A DNA stretch of 41,458 nucleotides, from contig JANXYU010000022.1 in the NCBI GenBank assembly GCA_025355855.1, positions 1 to 41,458 of the forward strand, read 5' to 3'. This document shows positions 26,084-35,106 of the stretch, piece by piece. Each line of letters opens with the position of its first letter. The first letter of the stretch is position 1. Made by a program: the position numbers and the translations under genes. This DNA comes from Actinomycetota bacterium. GTDB taxonomy: Bacteria > Actinomycetota > JAHEXW01. A model generated the notes under the pieces. The model did no database searches and was not told the origin of the DNA. It saw only the letters and a program-made list of their open reading frames with translations.

Positions 26084-26776
26084 TCAAACAGGGGAGAGGA
26101 CGTCCTGAATGAGCTTGCCGTCCTGGATCTCCAGGATGCGATCGGTTTGTTGTGCGATGCGTCGATCGTGCGTGACTATTAAAAAGGCTGTACCCAGGTC
26201 CTTGTTGATTTGGCGAAAAAGCCGAAAGACTTGGTCGGTGTTGGTGGTGTCCAAGTTGCCTGTGGGTTCATCCGCGAGAACTAGCGCCGGTTTGTTCATC
26301 AGCGCCCGGCCTATTGCGACCCTTTGTTTCTGACCTCCGCTCAGTTCAGTCGCGCTCTTGTTCTCCAGTCCCGACAAACCCAACAGTTCTAGAACTTCGT
26401 GCCCATATGAGAGCGCGTCCGCCTTGTTATCCCCGCTGATCAACGTGGGCATCAAGACGTTCTCCAGGACGCTGAATTCCGGTAACAGGTAGTGGAATTG
26501 AAAAACGAAGCCGAGCCTACGATTTCGCAATCCGGCGCGGGCCCGCTTGCCAAGATCATTGGTCTTCAGGTCGTCGAGTCTGACTTCACCCGAGGTCGGT
26601 GTATCCAGAAGCCCCAGCATGTTCAGCAGGGTTGACTTGCCTGACCCGGATTGGCCGACCAGAGAGACAAATTCTCCGTGGTCAAGGCTCACAGTGACAT
26701 CGTTTAGGGCCACTGTGGGAGCGAGTGAGCCGTAGACTTTCGTTATGCCGTTGGCTTGCAGCAATCTATCCGCCAC
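26084..26776 (-). CDS. LolD/MacB-type ABC ATPase of the B12-sensor operon
   Basis: This 230-residue ATPase has Walker [16 protein letters not shown], signature LSGGQKQRVAIGRAL, Walker [17 protein letters not shown] and switch His (IVTHDRRIA). It uses a GTG start that overlaps the permease end by 11 bases. It is the last gene of a four-gene minus-strand operon and converges with the DUF5666-like gene, with three bases between them. It energises the FtsX/LolE-like permease encoded just before it. Confidence 0.94.
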   Translation of the reverse strand: MADRLLQANGITKVYGSLAPTVALNDVTVSLDHGEFVSLVGQSGSGKSTLLNMLGLLDTPTSGEVRLDDLKTNDLGKRARAGLRNRRLGFVFQFHYLLPEFSVLENVLMPTLISGDNKADALSYGHEVLELLGLSGLENKSATELSGGQKQRVAIGRALMNKPALVLADEPTGNLDTTNTDQVFRLFRQINKDLGTAFLIVTHDRRIAQQTDRILEIQDGKLIQDVLSPV

Positions 26777-27914
26777 TTTGAATCACCTCGATAGGGTCAA
26801 GGCGCGCGGTTCGGCGCGACGGCAGAATAGCTGATAGCATCGCGACGGCCAAACCGATGCCAACAGAGACAATCACGAAGGTAGTTTGCGGCGTAATCGG
26901 GAAGGAACCAGGTTTTGCCCCTGCTGTAACGCTAAAAATGGCGATAAGACCTAAGCCAAGAAGAAGACCGCCCAATGAGCCCAGAAAGCCTAGAAACAGC
27001 CCCTGCCAGAGGAAGATGGTTCCGGAGCGGCCGTCGGTCATGCCCAGCGCTTTTAGGATGCCGATTTGGCGCGTCTTTTGGATAGCCGAGATCGAAAGGG
27101 TTGACGCGATGCCGAGCGCAACTGCGATGAGCACAAAAAACTGAATCATAAACGTCGAGCTGGATTGGGCTTGCAAGCCTGAGAGCAGGCTTTTCTGCTC
27201 AATCTGCCAGTCGGTAATCGTGATATCTGGAAATGCGCCGGCAAGGTTTTTGGCGATCGCGGTTGATTGGAACACTTGAGACAGTTGAATCTCGACCGCG
27301 GAATACCGGTTGACGGACGCCCCCAAAGCGGCGCGGCCAAACCCCGTTCCGGCGAAAGCCACGGTCTCGTTAGCTTGTTTGTTTCCCAGGTCAACAATAC
27401 TGCTTACCCTAAGTTCCTTAACAGCGCGTGAGGCTAAGGTCAATTTGATCATATCGCCGGGGCGGACATTTTGTCCTGAGGCGAAGTCTGAACCAACAAT
27501 GATCTCATTGTCCCCAAGCGAGTAGTCTCCGCCCTTAAGCTTGCTCTTTAGTTTGTAAATGCTGTCAAGCTTCGTAGCGTCGGCGCATTTTATGCTGAGC
27601 GGCGCGCTTTGGCTGCCTTTTACGAAAATCGCTGATACGGTTCGCTGCGGCACAACCGCTTTGACGACCGCGTTTTTCTTCAGCTTGATTCGTAATGCCT
27701 GGTTGTAATCAATAAATTCGCCTTTTGCTTTCGCTGTCAGAGTCAAATGCGGGCTAGAGCCAAGCGTCTGATCGATCAGAAATGATTGCAGGCTGGCGAT
27801 CAGTGAGCCCACAAAGATCTGGACGGCAATGCCGACCGCAATGCCGGCGACGATCAGGACGGTTTGAATCGGACTCTTGAGCAGAAATCTGACAGCTATT
27901 CTCAAACTAAGCAT
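26766..27914 (-). CDS. LolC/E-FtsX-type ABC permease
   Basis: This 382-residue permease has the four-helix FtsX layout. It has an N-terminal helix (PIQTVLIVAGIAVGIAVQIF), an extracellular domain of about 210 residues, and three C-terminal helices with ISAIQKTRQIGILKALGMTD, the FtsX-family signature. In LolCDE these proteins extract lipoproteins, but in hosts without an outer membrane homologues export peptides or act on the envelope. The start overlaps the stop of the cobalamin-binding gene as TAATG. Transport substrate is unknown; the sensor-like genes upstream may tell when it is made. Confidence 0.9.
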   Translation of the reverse strand: MLSLRIAVRFLLKSPIQTVLIVAGIAVGIAVQIFVGSLIASLQSFLIDQTLGSSPHLTLTAKAKGEFIDYNQALRIKLKKNAVVKAVVPQRTVSAIFVKGSQSAPLSIKCADATKLDSIYKLKSKLKGGDYSLGDNEIIVGSDFASGQNVRPGDMIKLTLASRAVKELRVSSIVDLGNKQANETVAFAGTGFGRAALGASVNRYSAVEIQLSQVFQSTAIAKNLAGAFPDITITDWQIEQKSLLSGLQAQSSSTFMIQFFVLIAVALGIASTLSISAIQKTRQIGILKALGMTDGRSGTIFLWQGLFLGFLGSLGGLLLGLGLIAIFSVTAGAKPGSFPITPQTTFVIVSVGIGLAVAMLSAILPSRRTARLDPIEVIQSGG

Positions 27915-28549
27915 TAGCGGCCTTCTTGAAGCCGAAACACGTTCGGGTCGAGTATTTCCTCATCCGTCCAACCGTCATGGCCCGCGCTGAAAGCCGGGCC
28001 TGTGACTTGAAGCTTAACGGTTGGAAATTTCCGGCGAAGCTCGGTCGTAAGGTCGCGCAGACGTAATCGGTGATAGTGGGTGGCGGCGCTTAAGACAACT
28101 AAGTTTGCGTCCAGGACGGAAGCGGCGCTGAAAATTTCGTCAGCCGGCGTGTTGGCTCCTAAAAAGTAGGCGGTCCAACCGTTCAATCGAAACAAATCCG
28201 CCAACATTCTCAGGCCCAGATCGTGCTGCTCTTCTGTCGGACAGGCTAGGAGTACAACCTGCCCATTGGCGAAAGAGGCCAGGCTCGCGACAGTCAGCGT
28301 CAACGCCTCGATGACTGTCCTAACCGTTGAGCTAATCAGATGTTCCTGCCAGATCGCCGTTTGGCCGGCCTGCCAAGAATCGCCGGTTCCAAGAAGAATC
28401 GGACTTAGATAATCAAGATAAAGTGATGTGATGGTGACAGCATTGGACTTAAGGGCTTTGTCGACCAAACCTATGGCGCCCGGAGCGTCAGCGGCTTGAA
28501 TATGCTGGGTCAGTTTGGCTTGGAAAGCCGAGTCCGCCACGGCCATCAT
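27914..28549 (-). CDS. Cobalamin-binding protein with CarH-like photoreceptor signature, no DNA-binding domain
   Basis: This 211-residue protein has the two-part B12 module, a helical cap (about 1-90) and a Rossmann-like cobalamin domain (about 95-205). The cap holds Trp59 followed after nine residues by Glu69-His70, the Wx9EH signature that marks adenosylcobalamin light receptors of the CarH/LitR type. The B12 motif appears as Glu107-x-His109-x-x-Gly112, with Glu for the usual Asp, keeping the lower-ligand His and Gly. No MerR helix precedes it. It overlaps the upstream sensor-like gene (ATGA) and the downstream permease (TAATG). Sensing of light or cobalamin coupled to the membrane proteins is inferred; methyl-transfer carrier use is the main alternative. 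Confidence 0.85.
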   Translation of the reverse strand: MMAVADSAFQAKLTQHIQAADAPGAIGLVDKALKSNAVTITSLYLDYLSPILLGTGDSWQAGQTAIWQEHLISSTVRTVIEALTLTVASLASFANGQVVLLACPTEEQHDLGLRMLADLFRLNGWTAYFLGANTPADEIFSAASVLDANLVVLSAATHYHRLRLRDLTTELRRKFPTVKLQVTGPAFSAGHDGWTDEEILDPNVFRLQEGR

Positions 28550-29124
28550 TTGGAGCGTTCGATTTGAAGCGCTATCATTTGCCCTGTCAGAAATACTAAA
28601 AGCGAGGCAAGTAGGGTAATCAGCCAGCCGATAGCGACCATATGGCCTAAGTTATCGATCCGCTTCTCAACCTCTCGCAAAGACCGCCCCACGACAACAA
28701 CGCCGCTGTGCTGACCATTGTAATAAACGGCAACGATGGCTAGCCTGATACCTGTGCGCGGTTGCCAGGTTACGCGGTCTTGGCCATGGCTGACAGCATA
28801 GTTAAGGACACCGGCCGGCAGATTCGGCACGTCTCCGTCGAGGCGAGCGTTTGAGGCCGCCACTTTCTGCGGACCGCTGTAAAGCGTGATGAAAGTCGCC
28901 AGGCTGGTGCCGATGTCGACTGTCTCTTTTGGCACCACGCTGGTCGGAGTGTCCCCCGACGTTAGGCGAGCCGCCGCGTCCTCGGCTAACTGGATCTGCG
29001 GATCATTGGCGCTAATACGCAGATTCTGTTGGGTAACCAAGTAGATGAGACCGGCCAGTCCAGACGCAAATACAGCCACAGGCAGCCAAATAATCACCAA
29101 AGACAAGAGCATTTTCTTTAACAT
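28546..29124 (-). CDS. Two-helix membrane protein with extracellular sensor-like domain
   Basis: This 192-residue protein has a hydrophobic helix at residues 6-30 and another at about 165-187, enclosing an extracellular domain of about 130 residues. The domain end (AIVAVYYNGQHSGVVVVGRS) looks like a Cache/PAS-like sensory strand pair as found in receptor kinases, but no kinase, HAMP or signalling output follows. It is first in the minus-strand operon. Its ATG at 29124 lies only about seven bases from a TATAAT box, so the message may be leaderless; ATG 29112 is an alternative. The Cache comparison is by pattern only. Confidence 0.7.
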   Translation of the reverse strand: MLKKMLLSLVIIWLPVAVFASGLAGLIYLVTQQNLRISANDPQIQLAEDAAARLTSGDTPTSVVPKETVDIGTSLATFITLYSGPQKVAASNARLDGDVPNLPAGVLNYAVSHGQDRVTWQPRTGIRLAIVAVYYNGQHSGVVVVGRSLREVEKRIDNLGHMVAIGWLITLLASLLVFLTGQMIALQIERSK

Positions 29125-29130
29125 ACCTGG

Positions 29131-29176
29131 ATTATACCTTAGACGCTTGACTTGTAATAGTTAAGTAGCTAAACTA
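29131..29176. promoter_or_regulatory. Divergent promoters and MarR-type operator
   Basis: On the plus strand TTGACT (29147-29152) and TAAACT (29170-29175) are 17 bases apart, serving marR. On the minus strand ATTACA (29153-29158) and TATAAT (29131-29136) are 16 apart, serving the sensor operon. TAGTT-N9-AACTA (29158-29176) is an imperfect palindrome with seven of nine pairs, overlapping both promoters. This is a typical place for MarR to bind, possibly controlling both directions. Confidence 0.55.
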
Positions 29177-29214
29177 ATAAGTAACTGGATAACAGGACTC
29201 AGCCTGGAGGCCTT

Positions 29215-29673
29215 ATGGTTCAAGAACGCGACAAAATCATCGACGAGATATTCAACGATTTTCGCGTGATTGGCAGAACGGCCAAGCGCGGCATGAAACC
29301 GTCGGCCGGAATCGGACGTCCATCTCCGGCGCAAATAGAGATGATCAATATCATATCAGGGCGCGGCTCGGTGACGGTAAAGGAGATCGCCGAGACCATG
29401 CGTGTCTCGGGCAGTGCCGTCACACAATTCGCGGATCCATTGGTTGAAGCGGGACTGATTGAGCGCCATCATGACGCCCGCGACCGGAGAATCGTCAACA
29501 TCAAAATGTCTCCCGCAGGCCGCAGAGAATTGTCCGCGTTAGAGACCCACGGACGAGAACATCTGGCGATGATGTTTGAGACGCTGTCAAATGAAGAACT
29601 GGAAACAATGCGCGATTTGCACCGTAAGGTTATCGATAACATTGTGAATATTAATGGACAGGGGAATTCATGA
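29215..29673 (+). CDS. MarR-family transcriptional regulator
   Basis: This 152-residue regulator has the MarR winged helix at about residues 35-115. It shows [20 protein letters not shown] as helix-turn-helix and [18 protein letters not shown] as the wing with the conserved DxRDRR. Terminal helices form the dimer. GGAGG precedes the ATG. It overlaps the efflux gene by four bases (ATGA), the usual design in which MarR represses its own drug exporter until a ligand releases it. Confidence 0.94.
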   Translation: MVQERDKIIDEIFNDFRVIGRTAKRGMKPSAGIGRPSPAQIEMINIISGRGSVTVKEIAETMRVSGSAVTQFADPLVEAGLIERHHDARDRRIVNIKMSPAGRRELSALETHGREHLAMMFETLSNEELETMRDLHRKVIDNIVNINGQGNS

Positions 29674-31334
29674 AAGAGACAAGAACCAAGATTTTGATTA
29701 TGTGCGGCGTCTTGCTGGCGATGCTTTTGAGCGCGCTGGATTCAACGATCGTCGCGACCGCCATGCCGAAGATCGTCGGCGACCTTGGCGGGCTGTCTTT
29801 GCTTAGCTGGGTTTTCACTGCGTATATGTTGACGAGCACCATATCGGTGCCGCTCTACGGCAAACTAAGCGACCTCTATGGCCGCAAGATGTTCTTCGTT
29901 AGCGGAATCGTAATCTTTATGATTGGTTCGGCCTTAGCCGGTGCGGCCCAGTCGATGTGGTGGTTGATCCTGTCACGCGGCCTCCAGGGCGTCGGCGGCG
30001 GCGCCATTATGGTGAACGCCATGGCCGTTATCGGCGATATCTTCCCGCCCGCTGAACGCGGTAAATGGCAAGGCGCCATGGGAGCCGTTTTCGGTTTGGC
30101 CAGCGTTGTCGGCCCCCTGGTAGGCGGTTGGATAACGGACAGCTTTAGCTGGCGTTGGATCTTCTATATAAACATACCGCTCGGTGTGCTGGCGGCCTTC
30201 GTTTTGGTCGCCGTTTTGCCCAAAATAGACTCTGATTTCAAGCAGAAGAGGATTGACATCGCCGGAGGCACGACCTTGGCGATGACCTTGGGCGCGCTTT
30301 TGGTAGCAATGGAATGGAGCAGTGGTCAGTATGGTTGGGCTTCGTGGGAGACAATCGGATTGCTGGCCGGATCGGCCTTGAGTCTGCTGGCTTTCATATT
30401 CGTCGAGTCGAGGGCAAAAGAACCGATCCTACCGCTTATGTTGTTCAAGAAACGAATCTTCAATGTATCTGTCTTTATCACATTCATTAGCGGGTTGGCG
30501 ATGTTCGGCGGCATTATGTATATCCCGCTTTTTGCCCAGAGCGTGACTGGGATCTCGGCGACGAATTCCGGTTTAATATTAACGCCTATGATGCTGGCGC
30601 TGGTATTCGCCAGCGCTATCAACGGGCAGATTATCTCTCGAACAGGACGATACAAGATATCCGGCATTATCGGCTCCGCGGTCACGGCGGGAGGACTATA
30701 TATGATGTCCTTAATGACCGGCACAACTACCAGCAATACGCTGATGCTCAATATGATCGTCGTTGGTATCGGTATCGGTATCACGTTGCCCATCTTCGTG
30801 GTGGCCGTTCAGAGCGCTTTCGAGCACAAGATGCTGGGCGTCGTTACCGCCTCAGTGCAGCTTTTCCGCAGCGTTGGCGGCACCATCGGCGTGGCTATAT
30901 TCGGAACGATCCTCAACAACGGCCTGGTCGACAGGCTGGGCGGCGTGGCCGGGGACAAAACTCTGGCGCCGCTATTTAAGGTCAGCCCGGCTTTAGTCGG
31001 CATGGTTACCGACGTGAACAAGGTGCAAGCTCTGTTGTCGACCGCGGGCCAAGCCGAAATGCAGAGCCTAGCGGCCAAACTGCCTGCCCAATTTAAGGCG
31101 CCGATCGTCGCTGCTCTGAACCATCTGACGGAGCTTCTAAAGACAGCCTTCGCTGGCGCCGCGGCGCATGTTTTTTTGATTGCGTCGGTGGTCGCGACCT
31201 CTGCGGTCGTTGCGGCTTTTTTCCTGCCGGAGATCGAGCTGAGGAAAACAAACGAGTCGACGCTGTTAAGCGCCAGTCGAACGCTGGACGCGGAGTTTGG
31301 GATGGCCGAGCCGAAGGATGAGCCGACACTCTAG
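29670..31334 (+). CDS. DHA2 (EmrB/QacA-type) drug:proton antiporter
   Basis: This 554-residue major facilitator has 14 predicted helices. Family motifs are [13 protein letters not shown] in helix 1, the loop motif [12 protein letters not shown] and the antiporter motif C region [13 protein letters not shown]. After helix 13 there is an extra extracellular segment of about 100 residues before the last helix, common in EmrB-like proteins. It exports hydrophobic toxic compounds using the proton gradient. Translation is coupled to marR through ATGA. Confidence 0.94.
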   Translation: MKETRTKILIMCGVLLAMLLSALDSTIVATAMPKIVGDLGGLSLLSWVFTAYMLTSTISVPLYGKLSDLYGRKMFFVSGIVIFMIGSALAGAAQSMWWLILSRGLQGVGGGAIMVNAMAVIGDIFPPAERGKWQGAMGAVFGLASVVGPLVGGWITDSFSWRWIFYINIPLGVLAAFVLVAVLPKIDSDFKQKRIDIAGGTTLAMTLGALLVAMEWSSGQYGWASWETIGLLAGSALSLLAFIFVESRAKEPILPLMLFKKRIFNVSVFITFISGLAMFGGIMYIPLFAQSVTGISATNSGLILTPMMLALVFASAINGQIISRTGRYKISGIIGSAVTAGGLYMMSLMTGTTTSNTLMLNMIVVGIGIGITLPIFVVAVQSAFEHKMLGVVTASVQLFRSVGGTIGVAIFGTILNNGLVDRLGGVAGDKTLAPLFKVSPALVGMVTDVNKVQALLSTAGQAEMQSLAAKLPAQFKAPIVAALNHLTELLKTAFAGAAAHVFLIASVVATSAVVAAFFLPEIELRKTNESTLLSASRTLDAEFGMAEPKDEPTL

Positions 31335-31434
31335 CTCCGTCATTGCTATACTGGCAATATACAGCCAGACACATCTGGAATCACAAGAGCTTGCGCGTTA
31401 CCCTAAGTTGGCATTCGAATTCTAGGAGGCTGTT

Positions 31435-32373
31435 ATGAAACCCCGAACGATCGCCATAAGTATTGTCGTGTTAGTCCTTGTTGTTCTGGCGTTGTTTGTT
31501 GGCAGCCGCCTTTCAGGACCGAAGCAAACCAGCTCGTCCGCTGCGACTACTGCGACTGCTACCTTGGGAACAATCCACACTACGCTAAACGCCACCGGGA
31601 CGATAATTAGCGCCAACCAGGTCGATCTCAATTTCAATACGCCCGGTAAACTAACCGAACTCGACGTCGCCGTGAATCAGGTTGTGGCCGATGGTCAACA
31701 GCTGGCGATTCTGGCACCGACAAGCGGCGCCGCTGATGTTGTCTTGACCTCTACGCTCGCCGGAACGGTCATCCACATCGGCGCGAAGGTCGGCGAACAA
31801 ATTGGCAGCACAACAGCGCAGTCAGGCAACGGGAGCGCGACGGGGTCCGGCAGTCCGGCAATCGCCACGACCGGCTTTTTGACAGTCGCTGACCTGAACA
31901 ATCTGCAAGTCAAGGTCGGCGTAGACCAAGCTGACATCGCTAAGCTCTCCATAAATCAAGCAGTCGCTATATCCTTGGACGCGATTCCGGACAAGACCTT
32001 TGCGGGCGCGGTCGTCTTTATCGACCCAATCCCCTTAAACAGCCAGAATGTAATTACCTACAACGCATACGTCAGCCTAACCGCACCAGATCCGCTTGTC
32101 AGGCTGGGGATGAGCGCGAACGCGTCAGTCGATCTCGGCAAGAAGGAAAACGTGCTTCTAGTACCCAACCTGGCCGTAAAGACTGTTAACGGACAGAAAG
32201 TTGTGACAAAGGTCGTGCGGGGAAAACAAACCGACGTCAACGTGACCGTCGGAGTGGCTGACGACAAAAACACCGAGATTAAGAGCGGCCTGAGCTCCGG
32301 GGACAAAGTTGTCGTGGGCGTTGTCACCGTTACGTCGAGCGCTAGGGGAGGCGGAGCCTTTGGCGGAGGATAA
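31435..32373 (+). CDS. MacA-like membrane-fusion/adaptor protein
   Basis: This 312-residue HlyD/MacA-family adaptor has an N-terminal membrane anchor (about 6-26), then a biotinyl-lipoyl-like domain (GTIISANQVDLNFNTPGKL, VNQVVADGQQLAIL) with only a short hairpin, and a beta-barrel domain (VAISLDAIPDKTFAGAVVFI). The lack of a long coiled-coil hairpin fits Gram-positive adaptors that need no outer-membrane channel. The ATG follows AGGAGG. It is the first of a MacA-MacB-MacB set of overlapping genes. The Ser/Thr/Ala-rich linker after the anchor is typical of exported proteins. Confidence 0.9.
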   Translation: MKPRTIAISIVVLVLVVLALFVGSRLSGPKQTSSSAATTATATLGTIHTTLNATGTIISANQVDLNFNTPGKLTELDVAVNQVVADGQQLAILAPTSGAADVVLTSTLAGTVIHIGAKVGEQIGSTTAQSGNGSATGSGSPAIATTGFLTVADLNNLQVKVGVDQADIAKLSINQAVAISLDAIPDKTFAGAVVFIDPIPLNSQNVITYNAYVSLTAPDPLVRLGMSANASVDLGKKENVLLVPNLAVKTVNGQKVVTKVVRGKQTDVNVTVGVADDKNTEIKSGLSSGDKVVVGVVTVTSSARGGGAFGGG

Positions 32374-33088
32374 GTCCGCTGAGACGATAATCCGGACAAC
32401 CGACCTGGTCAAAAAATACGGTGAGGGAAAAGCGGAATTCAAGGCCCTTAAGAGCGTCTCCATTGCGATTCGTCAGGGTGAATTCGTCGCCGTCATGGGG
32501 CCGTCCGGATCAGGTAAATCCACACTAATGAATCTTATCGGCTGTTTGGACACACCGACCAGCGGCCGGTACAGTCTAGCCGGGCGGGCGGCTGAGACTA
32601 TGACACAAGACGAATTAGCCGATATTCGGTCCGATGAGATCGGGTTTGTTTTTCAGCAGTTTAATTTATTGCCTCGGACGAGCGCGCTTGAGAATGTGAT
32701 GATGCCATTGTCATACGCGCATCGGAAACGCGACAACCCGAGGGAATGGTGCGAAGGATTGTTGCGTTCGGTCGGCCTGGCCGAGCGCATCGGCAGTCTC
32801 CCGAATGAAATGTCAGGCGGTGAACAACAGCGTGTGGCCATTGCCAGAGCGCTGGTGAATGATCCGGGGATTCTATTGGCCGACGAGCCCACTGGGGCTT
32901 TGGACTCGAAGTCGGGCGACGAGATAATGGGAATCTTTAGCCGCTTGAACAAAGATGGCCGAACTATCGTCATGATTACCCACGAACAGTATATCGCCGA
33001 ATATGCCGGCCGAATAATCCATCTCAAAGACGGTCGCGTAGAATCAGACGAGCCAAACGGCGATCGACATTCAAGGGGAAGACAATGA
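32360..33088 (+). CDS. MacB-type ABC ATPase
   Basis: This is a 242-residue ATPase with Walker [16 protein letters not shown], signature [15 protein letters not shown], Walker B ILLADEPTGALDSKSG and switch His (MITHEQYIAE). I place the start at TTG 32360 because GGGGAGG lies eight bases upstream. It gives the normal N-terminal length, while the longer frame to 32309 runs deep into the adaptor gene. It overlaps the adaptor by 14 bases and the permease by four (ATGA). Confidence 0.92.
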   Translation: MAEDKSAETIIRTTDLVKKYGEGKAEFKALKSVSIAIRQGEFVAVMGPSGSGKSTLMNLIGCLDTPTSGRYSLAGRAAETMTQDELADIRSDEIGFVFQQFNLLPRTSALENVMMPLSYAHRKRDNPREWCEGLLRSVGLAERIGSLPNEMSGGEQQRVAIARALVNDPGILLADEPTGALDSKSGDEIMGIFSRLNKDGRTIVMITHEQYIAEYAGRIIHLKDGRVESDEPNGDRHSRGRQ

Positions 33089-34302
33089 ACCTGACGCAGA
33101 GCCTAAAGACGGCCTATCGCGGCCTAGTGACCAATAAATTGCGGTCCTTCCTGACCTTATTGGGCATCATGATCGGTGTCGCCGCGGTTGTGGCTATGAT
33201 TTCGATTGGGACCGGCGCTTCTTCATACGTTTCGGCTCAGATTCGCGGCCTTGGCTCGAATTTATTGATTGTTACACCCGGCCGGGCGGCGACCGGCCAA
33301 GGCGGGGCTAGCCAAGCCCAGGGCACCGGCCAGAGTCTGACCATGGCTGACGCTAACGCCATCAAACAAGAAGTCTCGGGCATCAGTCGAATGTCGCCTG
33401 AGCTGTCAGGACAGGCTCAAGTTATTTATCAAGACAAGAACGTGAGCACATCGATATCCGGCGTGACTGATACCTACGAAACGGTACATAACTTCCACGT
33501 GCTCTACGGCGACTTCATGGGGACTGAAGAGGAGCAAGTCGGCGCGGCCGTGGCCGTGTTAGGGCAAAACGTTGTGGTTAATCTGTTTGGCCAGGCCAAT
33601 CCTATCGGTGCGATCATCAAAATAAAGAACGTTCCATTTAAGGTGATTGGAATAATGGAATCGAAAGGCGGCAGTTTTGGCAATCAGGACGACACGATCC
33701 TAGTGCCGCTATCGACTGCCCAACGGCGGTTATTCGGGGCTGATTACCTTCGGTCAATCTATGTGCAAGTTGTGTCGGAAGCCCAGGTTCCCCAAACGAA
33801 CAGCGAGATCACTAGCTTACTTCTGTCACGGCATCACGTTACTGACGCGGCCCAGCGGGACTTCAACGTCAGCAGCCAGGCAGACATATTGAATACTGTT
33901 AGCCAGATCACCGGGGTTCTAACTATTCTTCTTGGCGGTATAGCGGCCATATCGTTGCTTGTTGGCGGCATAGGTATCATGAACATAATGTTAGTCAGTG
34001 TGACCGAAAGAACGCGCGAAATAGGTCTGCGCAAAGCAGTCGGCGCGCACGGCCGTGACATTCTGTTTCAGTTCCTCATGGAATCAGTGGTGTTGAGCCT
34101 TATCGGCGGGGTCCTTGGACTCGCCCTAGGTGCCCTGGGCGGTATAGCGATCGCCCGTTATGGTGGCTGGACGCCTGTCATCTCGCTCAACTCCGCCTTG
34201 TTGGCTTTGGGATTCTCGGCCGGCATCGGCATATTTTTCGGTGTTTATCCAGCCAGAAGAGCGTCTCGTCTAAATCCTATCGAGGCTCTGCGATACGAGT
34301 AG
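33085..34302 (+). CDS. MacB-type ABC permease
   Basis: This 405-residue permease has an N-terminal helix (FLTLLGIMIGVAAVVAMISI), a MacB periplasmic-core domain (IRGLGSNLLIVTPG, PIGAIIKIKNVPFKVIGIME) and three C-terminal FtsX helices with VTERTREIGLRKAVGA. It completes a MacAB-like three-gene set with the adaptor and ATPase. Such systems export peptides, antimicrobials or siderophore-like compounds. The ku gene follows after only 13 bases on the same strand, so read-through is possible. Confidence 0.93.
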   Translation: MNLTQSLKTAYRGLVTNKLRSFLTLLGIMIGVAAVVAMISIGTGASSYVSAQIRGLGSNLLIVTPGRAATGQGGASQAQGTGQSLTMADANAIKQEVSGISRMSPELSGQAQVIYQDKNVSTSISGVTDTYETVHNFHVLYGDFMGTEEEQVGAAVAVLGQNVVVNLFGQANPIGAIIKIKNVPFKVIGIMESKGGSFGNQDDTILVPLSTAQRRLFGADYLRSIYVQVVSEAQVPQTNSEITSLLLSRHHVTDAAQRDFNVSSQADILNTVSQITGVLTILLGGIAAISLLVGGIGIMNIMLVSVTERTREIGLRKAVGAHGRDILFQFLMESVVLSLIGGVLGLALGALGGIAIARYGGWTPVISLNSALLALGFSAGIGIFFGVYPARRASRLNPIEALRYE

Positions 34303-34315
34303 AAGAGGAGGAATC

Positions 34316-35101
34316 ATGCGTCCGATGTGGTCAGGTTCTCTCTCCTTTGGGCTAGTCAACATCCCGGTGAGTATTTACAAAGCGACAGGGGAAGATCGAC
34401 CGCGGTTTCACTGGCTGCACAATAAAGATCTGGCGCGCGTCCGCTATATGCGCGTTTGTGAGGCCGACGGGCAAGAAGTTCCCTATGACGAGCTGGTGCA
34501 CGGTTTTGAATACGCCAAGGACGAATATGTCGCGCTCACGGAACGAGATTTAGAGAAGGCCAACGTACGCAAGACTAAATCCATCGAAGTCGTCGCTTTT
34601 ATCGATCCAGCCGAGGTTAACCCGATTCTCTTGGAGGAAGCCTATTACCTTGAACCAAACCCCGGCGCGGAGAAAGCGTACTCCCTGCTGAACCAGGCTC
34701 TTAGGAAAACCGACAAAACGGGCGTCGCTAGATTTGTCTTTTCCAACCGCGAAAAATTGGGCCTGATCAGAGCAGCTGACAATCTGCTTTGGCTCGAACA
34801 AATAAGATACGTAGCGGAAGTGAGACAGACAAGCGAACTCAAGATTCCCGCTGCCGCCCTAGGAACGGCGGACGAGCTGGCCATGGCCGAAACGCTGATT
34901 ACCCAGCTGACCAAGCCGTTTAAACCGGCTGACTACCACGATACGTACCGCGAAGACGTCGAACGCATTGTCGCCGAAAAAGTCGCGGGAAAACGAACTA
35001 CCTCGGTCGGCGACGCGCCTGAACCGACACGGGCCAGAGACCTTATGGCGGCCTTGACAGCCAGTCTGGATAAGACGCGGGAACCAGCCGGGAGGCACTA
35101 G
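34316..35101 (+). CDS. ku: DNA end-binding protein Ku
   Basis: Ku homodimers ring double-strand DNA ends and recruit LigD for non-homologous end joining. The 261-residue length and motifs MWSGSLSFGLVNIPVSIYKA, YDELVHGFEY and LLEEAYYLEP are characteristic. The core ring domain ends near residue 215, and the last 45 residues form the basic/helical tail involved in LigD recruitment. AGAGGAGG precedes the ATG. ligD follows after five bases, so they form one operon. Confidence 0.97.
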   Translation: MRPMWSGSLSFGLVNIPVSIYKATGEDRPRFHWLHNKDLARVRYMRVCEADGQEVPYDELVHGFEYAKDEYVALTERDLEKANVRKTKSIEVVAFIDPAEVNPILLEEAYYLEPNPGAEKAYSLLNQALRKTDKTGVARFVFSNREKLGLIRAADNLLWLEQIRYVAEVRQTSELKIPAAALGTADELAMAETLITQLTKPFKPADYHDTYREDVERIVAEKVAGKRTTSVGDAPEPTRARDLMAALTASLDKTREPAGRH

Positions 35102-35106
35102 GCCTC

